Of a DNA stretch of 64,000 nucleotides, positions 27,701-39,700 are shown one piece after another. The stretch lies in contig NC_061794.1 in NCBI RefSeq assembly GCF_021462225.1, positions 41,230,914 to 41,294,913 of the forward strand. Reading direction: 5' to 3'. A program made the translations under genes and the position numbers. Numbering within the stretch: the stretch's first letter is position 1; each line of letters starts with the position of its first letter. Below the pieces are notes generated by a model. That model had not been told where the DNA came from, ran no database searches, and saw only the letters and a program-made list of their open reading frames with translations. The stretch comes from Girardinichthys multiradiatus. Taxonomy: Eukaryota > Chordata > Actinopteri > Cyprinodontiformes > Goodeidae.

Positions 27701-30700
27701 TAAAACCCTGTTTTACTGCGACTGCTTTCTCACACATGCAACAATGCCTCTCATCCAGTCCAAATACGAATAATTAATGACTACTCACGGCAAGAAGAAC
27801 GAATAAAATATTTCGAATGCCGATCCAAAATTCTTGTGGTTCTTAAAGACAAATTGGAATTGGAAAAAATCGGCATTTTAAGGCTTTGGAAAAACCAAGG
27901 ATAGGAAATCCAGCAGAAAGTTCTGATCGACATAGCTTTTATACAATCTAATCCTAAAAGTAGCTGTGACATCAGCTAGAGGTAAGATGTGTTGTTTTGA
28001 TAAATCAGTTGGTGCTGCATCAGAAACTTGACTTGATTTTCTGTAGACAGAGGAGCTGGACACAGATCAGTCTGCTGCTATAAATGGAGTTGAAATAGGA
28101 GCTGTAGGTGTGTGTGCCAGTACTTACTGGTTGTCGGAGTCAGTGTGAGGGCAGCCGCATTGCTGGCAGTCTTCCGGGGTGCCAGCAGTGGGATCGCCAA
28201 AGAAGCCAGAGGCACACTGGTCACAGAGATCCCCCTGTGTGTTGTGCAGGCAGTTCTACAAAGAGACAAACTATGTTAGCAGAGCTGTCCATCTCGCCAC
28301 AAGGCTGAAATCTAGAGACTGATATTGTTCACATGATAAACCCATGCTCCATACTGTGCAGGTGCCAGTCTCTGGGTGGCAGGCATCTGAGTGCCCATTG
28401 CAATCACAGGGCTCACAGTGACCCAAGTATAAACCTCCTCCGGTGCGGGTGTATCCTGGTGCACAATCCTGAAAGCGGAATAAAGAGATTTAGAAACAAT
28501 TTTATACAAAAACTAGAGAACACAGTTTTCATATCACTTAGGCCAAGTGGGTTTGATAATACTTTCTTTTTAATGCAGAACTTAAAAATTCCCAGTTGGG
28601 AAAAAAAATAAAGTTATTTGGAGGTTTCTCACCACCAATTAGATATCTTGCTATAAAATGGCTGATCTGCATATAAAACTCAGTGATAGTTGCAGTAAAT
28701 ACTGTTAATTTGCACTTTGATGATTTGCATCTTACAAAATCTTTCACTGACACACAGTCTTTTGGTTCACTGCTGTTCACTTCAATTCCTACTGGGAGTT
28801 CTCTAGGTTTTCCCCACTGCATTTTTGAGGAGTTTCTGATAAAACAAATATTAAATCTAAATCACAGTTACTTTATTTGTATTTAATAATTTAAATGAAA
28901 CACTTCCCCATGTGTCACTAAAACGCAGCCAAAGTACCCACAGTAATACCTGTACCACAGTTTGAGAACCATAAACTTAGTCATACATTGAAGCTCAGTG
29001 CTTGCTTCCATCGATCATGTCAACTTCTAAATCAAAGAAACTTATATATACACCTGGCAGGAGAGTCCTTGGTAGCCAGGAGGACAGCGGCACTGCTCCA
29101 CCTCGAGGGCCTGTGCCAAGCCGCTGTAGTTGGGCACAGCTACTTCCATACTGATGTCAGAGATGCTTGAGGAGCGCATTTCAGTCGAGTATGAAGCTCG
29201 GATCAGGATATCATCCAGATCAGCCAGAACCATCATCAGGTGCTCTCTGGTGGCAGGCATGCCATCAGGTCTATGCCAGTGTTCCTATAGAGCAGAAAAC
29301 GGCTGAAGCAGCTTAACCAACGCTTTTAGGACAGATCTTTAATTATATTTCACAGACATGGCAAAGTGCTCACAAAACATTTCAGTTCTCCTATTTAGGT
29401 TTTAGTAGCCACATCTACAATATGTTGCAATTTTATATTTAATTATGTTTCACTGTAGTTTGGGTGATGTCCTCACCTCTCTAAAGATGATCTCAAACTG
29501 TTTGCTCTCTCTGCCACCCTGCTGCCTCCTCTGCCAGGTCTGACGAGCTACCAGGGTGATGTCATTACCCTATGAGGGACACAAGGGCGGGTGACTAAAT
29601 CCAGCAAATGTTGGGAAATGTAACGGGAAACCAGCACACCAGTTGGAGGGCGTACTCACAATGATCTGAACATCAGCATCTTCAAGTTCTGTTCCTCTTG
29701 AACCAGTCACATAGGTTATGGTGTATTTAAGTTTGCCACCATAAGAACCCACCTGAAGCATAGAAACCAGTTTATATCTTAGTCAATTCAATCAATGCAG
29801 CATGGCTGTTCGAGCTGCCATGGTGTACATGCTAACATTGTAAGAGCTGTGTGAGAGGAACATTTCTTTCAAACATTTAGTGCGATATAACAGGAGAATA
29901 TTAAGTCATTTATTTTGTAACATTTTATGTAAGCTCTTCTAATTAATATTGTGTCATTTGTCAATACTACAGGATTCTTACATTTACAAATGTTTCATAT
30001 CAAACTTCCACATTTTTCAAGATTTATGCTTTAAAATTTCAGTCCATTTTTGGCTCATGTTGGATGGATGGATGGATGCACAGATGGATGGATAGATGCA
30101 TGGATGCATGGATTGTAAGATTGTAAATTGTTGTCCTAACTAATTTCTGCAGTGAAAATAATCAATCCTGTTCCACCACAGGTGATACATCATCTATATA
30201 TAAAACCTTTAAATTTGTGTGAGCATGACTGTAAGTATGGCTTTTCAGTCAGTATCTAAAAGAACGATATATTGTAGATGAAGAAAGAAAGCCAACATTA
30301 TGGTAACTCTGCGCATCGTTTACATAACAACAGTATACACAAGCACAATGAATAGGACAATGTATTTTGGAAAATTGTAATATTTAATAAGGGGACAATG
30401 GAACAGGGAATGACGTCTGGAAATAAGGAAGATGGAATATTTTCCATTCTCCATTTTTTCCCCTTTCATATTCAGACCAGAAAAATAATTTAATCAAATA
30501 CCAGTTTTCCAGACTGGACAGGAACGCTGCTCTTACCACCTTAATTCTAACAATTAATTCTATAAATTATTATTCATATGAATGTAATATTTTATGTGGA
30601 CATTTCTGAATAATATTCACTTATGCGTCTTTCTTGTCCACAAATGTATTCTGTTATATTGCAGGGTTCTGTTAAATTAAGTTTTATGTAGCCCAGTCAG

Positions 30701-33700
30701 ATCTATGAGAAAATATATTTGATAAGTTAGGAGTGCTCATGATTTCTTGTAACACTGACGTGGAAAGTAGGACAGGAAATAAGAGACTGGATCGATGGAG
30801 TAGGAAAAACTGAGGGTACTGATGGTGCAGAAAGTGCAAACCCTCCAAGTCTAATAGATGTTTGACTGAATGCGGCCCAAGATGCTTTACAGTTACCTTT
30901 TCCCCTGTGAACTGTCCAGGGAGCATCCAGTAGAGCACATCGTCCTGCTGCGAGCTGAAACCTTTGTAGACCAGAACGTACTGAGAGGCCAAAGATGGAA
31001 GAAAAGGCATCAAAGAATAAGCCACAGACAGAAAGGCAGGGAGGACAAATGTAAGCAAGCAGACAACCACACAAAAGCGGGAAAGCAGCGCATAGAGTGT
31101 CTCACAAGTAAGACATAAAGTCTTTTAATACATGTTTTCCAATGCAGAGCGTCATTTAAGAGTCACATTGAGCCCTAATTGACAGTTAACAGCTCCTCCT
31201 ACAGTCAGGGATGTTAGTTGGTAGGTGCATGAGTTGGAGGAGGCTCTAAACCCAGCAGCAGTAGAGTGACAGACGACCGTAACAACTGATATTACTGCAC
31301 TTATAAAGAATAGGTACACTGTTCCAGCAACAAGCTCATTTAAAGAGAAATGTCCAACCTCACTGGAGGGATTCAATATCAGAATATAATTTCTTAAGGA
31401 TCAAACAGAACCTACATTTGTTTTGTGTTCTTACTGATTCTTAAAGTTTAAGTTAATTTTGGAAATGTTTAGAAAACCATTTGAAAATTAGCTTTCGTAC
31501 CTTAAGGAAACGAATTTATTTCACTGCATTTAACTTAGATTTGTCTTACTAAAGTTTGCAAGTAAAACAAAACAAAATAAAAGTCACAGTCTGCTCAGAC
31601 CTAAGAAAAATTATTTAAAATCTCCAACTAGAGGTGAAAAAGAATCCTCAAACCCTTTTACCATAACCTTAAAAACATGCTGCATCCACTCAATTTCTAC
31701 AGTCCAAACATTTCAAATTCCTAAATTCACATCAGAATTTAGACATTTCACTTCAGACAAAGAAATGATCTGACTAAGCTTTACGTTCTCTAAAGTCTTC
31801 TATCCCAAAGACTGATATTACTCAAAATGACTGGTGATTCTGACCCAGCAACAAAGTGCAGCTATTTGCTCGTAAGTCATAACTTAAAACATGTTGCGTG
31901 TTATTACAGATTCGTACCGCTGAATATTTATTAACCTAGAAAATAAAAAATAAAACTGGTTACAAATAAGGTAAATTCCTAAAACCCAAAATTATTCATA
32001 GTCCTGGCAGATTTTAATTTTAAATGATTTTCGCTCAACTGAGAAGTTTGTTTCTGATAGGGACTGATGATGTGTCTCTCAAAAGATAATAACACTATGT
32101 AAAATGAGTATGAATTTTGAACAAAAAGATCATCTGTTTTTATTTGCATTTTATTAAGAAAATAAAGAGTCGAAAATTATTAGTATTATTCTCAATAATC
32201 AATGAGAAATCCTTATTGGCATTACAGCAATCATTTCCTTCCTATACCAGCTGTTTGCCTGTTTCCACTGGTATTTAGACAATTTACCTATGGGAGCCCT
32301 CCAGGTTGTTGAAGGGCTTCCTTCCCATAACCCTAATCTTTAGTTCCCTCCAGATATTCAAGTTGTGAGTGTGGATGGGCCAGTACAAACATTTATATTA
32401 CTTCCAGTCGGAAAAAACTTGCTTGTAAAATTAAAGATTACTTTAAATTTAAATGTGTAAGGGTACGAAGAGTTTTGAGCTTAACTGTATTTATTTCTTT
32501 ACATTTGAGTTTTAAATGTTACCAACAGCAAATACACCAATAAATCCTGGAAAAAAAAAACATATGTGACATTTTAACCATGTACGAGCAACATTTCTTT
32601 AATTTTAAAATCCTATTAAAAGTATTCCATCTATAAGAAATGGGGAGAAGTGGAGTCCAATATTGGACTGTATCCACCATGATTAAGACGACAAAAGTTT
32701 GCCCCAAATAAAGTCGTATAAGAGGCCTTTGATACCGACATCCCATCACAGACATTATATTATCTCTAAAGCAAATCTAGTCAGTTTGAGACATAGACTT
32801 GGTTTAAAATCTAACATATGACTGTTTTGTTAAATGTGAAATAGAGAAAAAAGTTGTTAATTATTTCATGCTTTCTTGTTACCGTCTACCTTGCTGCTGC
32901 CTCCAGAAGTATCAGCAGTCTTGCTCAAAGTGTTCTTGCTCTGTTCCACAGCAGAACCAGACCCCAAAAGAAAAGCCAAAAAGTCACCAATAGCAACAAG
33001 TAAGTCAGAGGTTTAACACCCTGACTTCACAGCTCTGGCGGACTCTGACAGAGTGTACCTGCAGGCGAGGGGCGTGGCCTGGAGAGTAAGACTCAGGCCG
33101 GGTTGGTCTAACAGAGGAAGAAACACCAGATGCGGGAGAGAGGGGGCTCAGGTTATGCAAAGACCATTGAGAAGAAGAGTAGGTCGGGACCCGGGAGGAG
33201 GAAAGTGAAGAGGATTTAGAAGAGGGGAGAAATGGAGGGAAACCAGCTGGTCCATTGGAGAAGTTAGACAGAAGTGCCCAGACCTCCTCGTCCAGCTTTT
33301 TGACATTCTGAGGAAGCAGGGCATCAGAAACAGAATGGAAAGGTAATGATGGGACAGTGAGAAGGAGAAAGTCGGATGTTAGGTTTTAGTTCTTCCTCAA
33401 ATGTGCAACGCAGTGAGAAAGTGAGCATGCTGTGTCATAAGAGCCAGTAATGTTAGGTAATCTTAAAAAAGGTAAAGTTTCTACTGAAGGTCACACTAAG
33501 ACCAAACTTCTTACACATCTAAAACTTGTCACATGTCAAACACATGCAGTCACGCCTAAAGGTTTGCTCAAGTCTGTGCCAATTACAACACCCTACATAC
33601 CATATATTTTCAAGATGTGTAACATAATTCCTCTTTTATCCCAAAATCATACACTCTTTGAAAAATCCAACCTTTAATTCGTCTTTAGGAGAAGCCCCAC

Positions 33701-36700
33701 CACAAGAACAGTTTTAAACAAAATTAAATCATCTTAGCCACAGTTATTGGCAATCCCAAATTAATTCTATGAAATAAATGTATTTATATTTTTTAAACCA
33801 ATTTTTTACTTTTTTAAGTTGAACTTTCAATTTTTAACCCTTAACTCCTGGTTTCTCTTAAATTTACATATGAAGCGAAACAAAAGCAACATTTTTCCTA
33901 GCCAGTCTATAAAATGAGAAAAACAAGAGAACATGCTATTCAAAGGAAGAAGGTCTGTTTCGATATTCATAGGTCAAGAAATGACTTTAAAACAATGGAT
34001 TATCCCCTAAGCATGCCCAAATCTACATCAGAACAAAAATTTTAAAGTTTAAAACCACTGGAAATTTGACATCCAAGAATGGACGAGGACTGAAATATAC
34101 CACATTATGGAAGTGGATCTGTGATGCTGTGGGCCTGTTTATCTTCTTGAGGTCTTGGGAAGCATCTTATAGTACATGACATTGAGGAATTTTTGAAATA
34201 CCAGGCCATTTTAAACACAAATCTGGTGGCCTCTGCCAGAAAAGTGAAATAGGTCTCCACTGTGTTTTTCTGCATGGCAATGATCCAAAACATATACCTA
34301 CATCAACGCAGAAATTATCCACCTAACACAAAATTAACCTACCATGACCTTCTCAGTCATCTAAAGCCAATAGAAAACAGAGCTGAAGGCAAGAGGGCAT
34401 AACAGAGGAAACAGAACTCAAAATGTATTTCTCCATAGGGAAGTTAGCAGGAGAAAATGTAAGGTAAGGATAACCGGAGAAAGAAATCTGTGCATGGCTG
34501 TCTCTAAAAAAGCAGTGTCAAAAGTTGAATTATCAAAGAACACAAGTAGTTCTATTCACCAGGATATTGTCACAGTCCCTGGATGTGTTTCTTGACTCAG
34601 AAGTATATATTTTATATTATTACATAAAATCATTTTTATGTTTTCATTGTTATTGCTGTTTTTGCATTCTTTCTGCACCGCTAGATAATTGTATCTCTGT
34701 TATCAAATTACAAAAACAGCCAAACATGGTGAAGTGGATCGATCTTTGACCAGGAGGGTGGCGGGGTGTGAAGTGCCTCAACAGGATTTAAAGAGAGAAA
34801 CAAGTCGCTCTCAGACGCACCTCAGAACAGGGGTAAAAGAGGAGCCTTTGGAGCTACAATACCAAGGAATTCAGACCAAAGCATCGAAGTTCCACTTTAT
34901 ATAGGCCACAACTGAAGGATTTAAAAGCATATGTCCCCTTTAAATTAAAGGTTGGATTTTTATAATATTTTCAAAGGCTGGATTATCCCACTGGAACAAA
35001 TGATGAATTTATTTAAAGATTTTATTTCACACATCTCTACCAGGGGTGTCGATAAGTGTGGAGGGTGTTGTGTTCTGGTTAGATGAGTTAGATGTTCTAC
35101 ACTACAGTACGGCTTATACCAAATACCTGGCTGTCTCTTTTGGATCTTTGGTTGGCTTTACGCTCGGCGGCCATTTGGTTCCAAACAGAAGCATCCTTCC
35201 TTAGCTGCTCCTCTGGCAAGTACGAGTCACTCTATTGTTGTGGATGAAGGAAGCCCTTTGATCACTTTCTGTTTCACTGAGCTCATGGTATTTGCTAGGG
35301 TTGTAGCAGTGTTACTGAGGGTGTTAAACTTTATGAAGCTCTTATGAAGCTCTTAAATGGACCATTAATGATCAATCTATTTAAGAGGGTCATGTGATGC
35401 GATGCAGAAAGCTATTCCTGAGTGGGATATGCACTGGCCTCATGCTCACTCACTGGGCACCTTCATTTACAAACCTTGGCCATACCAGATCCATCAGCCA
35501 CAAATGAAGACATGCATTGGATACTAAATAAAAGTTAATAAGGGATTTTAACCTTTTGACATGACACTGGATTTTATTATCAAAAATCAATCACAACATG
35601 AGTCTCGTTCACTGTCATCACAATACCTGATGTGCTCGTTTGACGCGAGAAAAGTAAGAATCCCTCTACAGAAAATGGAGGGAAGGGCAAACAATGAATA
35701 AATGAATAAATAAATACTGCAGCAACCAATTTCATACAGGTTGTTATAAGAATGGCAAAGATTTAACAGCAAGGTCAATGCAGAAATGGCGACAAAGAAT
35801 CAGCACAGATTGAAAAAGCTGTTTGCATGAGTCTTGAAGTAAGAAAAGGGAGCAACATAAAAGGCTGCGGAGAAATGAGTGGTCTACAAGTTTCTGATGC
35901 TCAGCATGGCCCCATGTGTCAGCACTGATGCTATCTGCATCTTACTATAGCTAATTCCACTGATCTAACTGCTGTGCAATGTGTTTTTCTACATACCTTG
36001 TCTCCTTGGTAAACATCTGGAAGCTGCCAGTAGTGAGGCCCCTGTCCCAGGTAGTTAAAGTTGCTATAGGACAGCTGAGTGCCTTCAGTGGAAACCTCCA
36101 CAGTAAAACCAGTTGAAACGCGACTGGTTCTCTGGCGGTTCACCAGAGCGAAACCCTGGAAGTTTCCTGGAGTAAACACAGAGAAGACCTGCAGACAGAA
36201 GACATTGTTCATGAAGTCTAGTTTGTTCGGATGGAGCTTTGCAAATAAGAAGCTCTCTCCTGCCACAGCAGTTGTTTTCCAATCATACTGCATGGACTGG
36301 GAAGGATTGGCTGGTTTTAAGCTGTGTTGTGTCAGACCAGAGTGTAAATATACAAGTTAAAGATCTTACCACATCTCTGTAGTATGTAGAGCTGGTGCAC
36401 TGCTCAGTGACACCCATACAGAAACAGGACAAGCAGCCATCTTTGTTTGCCTGGCTGAGATGGAAGGTTCTGGGCTTACAGGTGGAGCAAGACGGACCCG
36501 CAACATTCATCTGTAACAATCACAATCAGTCAAATTACACAAGGACGTTCAAGAGAAGGTTTGTTCAAACAAATACTCTACAGGTCCTTCTCAAAAAATT
36601 AGCATATTGTGATAAAGTTCATTATTTTCTATAATGTAATGATGAAAATTTAACATTCATATATTTTAGATTCATTGCACACTAACTGAAATATTTCAGG

Positions 36701-39700
36701 TCTTTTATTGTCTTAATACGGATGATTTTGGCATACAGCTCATGAAAACTCAAAATTCCTATCTCACAAAATTAGCATATTTCATCCGACCAATAAAAGA
36801 AAACTGTTTTTAATACAAAAAACGTCAACCTTCAAATAATCATGTACAGTTATGCACTCAATACTTGGTCGGGAATCCTTTTGCAGAAGTGACTGCTTCA
36901 ATGCGGCGTGGCATGGAGGCAATCAGCCTGTGGCACTGCTGAGGTCTTATGGAGGCCCAGGATGCTTCGATAGCGGCCTTTAGCTCATCCAGAGTGTTGG
37001 GTCTTGAGTCTCTCAACGTTCTCTTCACAATATCCCACAGATTCTCTATGGGGTTCAGGTCAGGAGAGTTGGCAGGCCAATTGAGCACACTGATACCATG
37101 GTCAGTAAACCATTTACCAGTGGTTTTGGCACTGTGAGCAGGTGCCAGGTCATACTAAAAAATGAAATCTTCATCTCCATAAAGCTTTTCAGCAGATGGA
37201 AGCATGAAGTGCTCCAAAATCTCCTGATAGCTAGCTGCATTGACCCTGCCCTTGATAAAACACAGTGGACAAACACCAGCAGCTGACACGGCACCCCAGA
37301 CCATCACTGACTGTGGGTACTTGACACTGGACTTCTGGCATTTTGGCATTTCCTTCTCCCCAGTCTTCCTCCAGACTCTGGCACCTTGATTTCCGAATGA
37401 CATGCAGAATTTGCTTTCATCCGAAAAAAGTACTTTGGACCACTGAGCAACAGTCCAGTGCTGCTTCTCTGTAGTCCAGGACTGGGGAATGTGGCACCTG
37501 TAGCCCATTTCCTGCACACGCCTGTGCACGGTGGCTCTGGATGTTTCTACTCCAGACTCAGTCCACTGCTTCCGCAGGTCCCCCAAGGTCTGGAATCGGC
37601 CCTTCTCCACAATCTTCCTCAGGGTCCGGTCACCTCTTCTCGTTGTGCAGCGTTTTCTGCCACACTTTTTCCTTCCCACAGACTTCCCACTGAGGTGCCT
37701 TGATATAGCACTCTGGGAACAGCCTATTCGTTCAGAAATTTCTTTCTGTGTCTTACCCTCTTGCTTGAGGGTGTCAATAGTGGCCTTCTGGACAGCAGTC
37801 AGGTCGGCAGTCTTACCCATGATTGGGGTTTTGAGTGATGAACCAGGCTGGGAGTTTTAAAGGCCTCAGGAATCTTTTGCAGGTGTTTAGAGTTAACTCG
37901 TTGATTCAGATGATTAGGTTCATAGCTCGTTTAGAGACCCTTTTAATGATATGCTAATTTTGTGAGATAGGAATTTTGGGTTTTCATGAGCTGTATGACA
38001 AAATCATCCGTATTAAGACAATAAAAGACCTGAAATATTTCAGTTAGTGTGCAATGAATCTAAAATATATGAATGTTAAATTTTGATCATTACATTATAG
38101 AAAATAATGAACTTTATCACAATATGCTAATTTTTTGAGAAGGACCTGTATATGTTCCATTTACCTTGCACTGGCACACACCACTGGTGCAGCCTTCACT
38201 ACCTTGTTGGTCACAGCTATAACAGTTGCCTGTAACAATATAGCCAATAACATGGTTACTGTATGCATCACCTTTGATAAATGTATAACACTATACAGAA
38301 GTATTCATACCTCTTGAACCTTTTAACATTTCAATCTGTTTTATTTATGTGTTCTGCTGGAAGACAAACCTCAGCACCAAGTCTTTTTCAGCTTCTAGCT
38401 CGTTTTATTTTTACGATTGCCCTGTATAAAGCTCCAGTTATCTTCCCATCAACTCTGAACAGCTTCCCTGTCCCTGCTCAAGAAAAGCATGGTGTGTTCA
38501 GGGTGATGGTTTAATAATCTAACCCTGTTTCTCCCCAAATTTGAGTTTCTTGGTCTTTGTGGTGCTATTTGTTCTCTAATGTTCTCTAATAAATCTCAGA
38601 GGCCTTTACTGAACAGCTGTCTTTATGTAAATTAAATTACACAAACCTGGATACTTGTAACTAATTAGGTTATGTGGTGTCTGAAGAGAGTTAGTTGCAG
38701 TTGATTTTATTTTGGGTTAAAGTGTACTGAGGGGTTAAAACAAATTTTTTTCCTACCACCTTAGAGTTATGTACTACAATGTTTTGTTCCAATACATAAA
38801 ATCTCAGTAAAATACATCCAAGTTTGTGGTTGTAACATGATAAAGGATTAAAAAGTTTAATAGGTTGTGAATACTTTTACAAGGCAACGTAGTTTAATAA
38901 AAAAAAAGAAGCACCCTATTAGGCTTTTATGTCTGCATAGAATGAAAATGGCACATCGTTTACCATTGACTTCATTGCTAGGGACACATCTCTCTCCCCG
39001 CATCGGGTTGCCAGTGTATCCTGGGGCACATCTAAAATAAAAATAATGTGTTAAAAGGAATATTTCCAATAAAATGGATCAAGATTTTAAATTAAACAGC
39101 AATTAACGAGAAGCCCAAAAACTGGAAAAGTGAGGGTTCTTGACCCCAAACAAACCGTCGATCCCCAAACCTTTTCACCATATTCTAACAAGCTTTCAAG
39201 AAAACAAAAAACAAAAGATGATTCAACACTGCTAGCAGCCCTGGAGATGGATGAAGGATGGGTGCATCTAAAACATTCAACATGTCTCATATGTTGATTC
39301 CATCTCTCATATGAATGCACAACTGAAACAAAACGTCCTTTCACAGAATTACAAATAACAAGATTCCTATAAAGTCAGAAAAGTACCACCATGATCACAA
39401 AACTACAGGTTTTATGGGTAAAGCACTGACACCAGAACAAAACAAAGCAGAGGTAAGCATAGCCAGTATGTGCTGCAGGTGAAAATGTCGAGGATGCAAT
39501 AAAAAACTAAAATGATACTGAGGTAGGAGAGTAATGTGGCAAGAACCCAAGCAAACATTGGCGCTGCAACCAAAGCAAAGCAAACTGCAAACCCGAATCT
39601 GGTACCTTAAGTGCTGCAGTCTTGCTTACCTCACCTGTACTCTGGCAGGTCCCCAGGTCAACGGCCAACAAAGATAGCTTCCATGCTTTGGGAAGCCCTA

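Noticed and set aside
30061..30114. CRISPR-like or regulatory array
   Set aside because: It is a simple GGAT microsatellite without spacers.
31152..31376. 74-codon minus-strand frame as a further perlecan cassette exon
   Set aside because: No convincing acceptor/donor pair in a compatible phase and no similarity to laminin IV or EGF segments.
37098..37703. Plus-strand frames within the DD34E Tc1 element
   Set aside because: They are antisense to the transposase gene.
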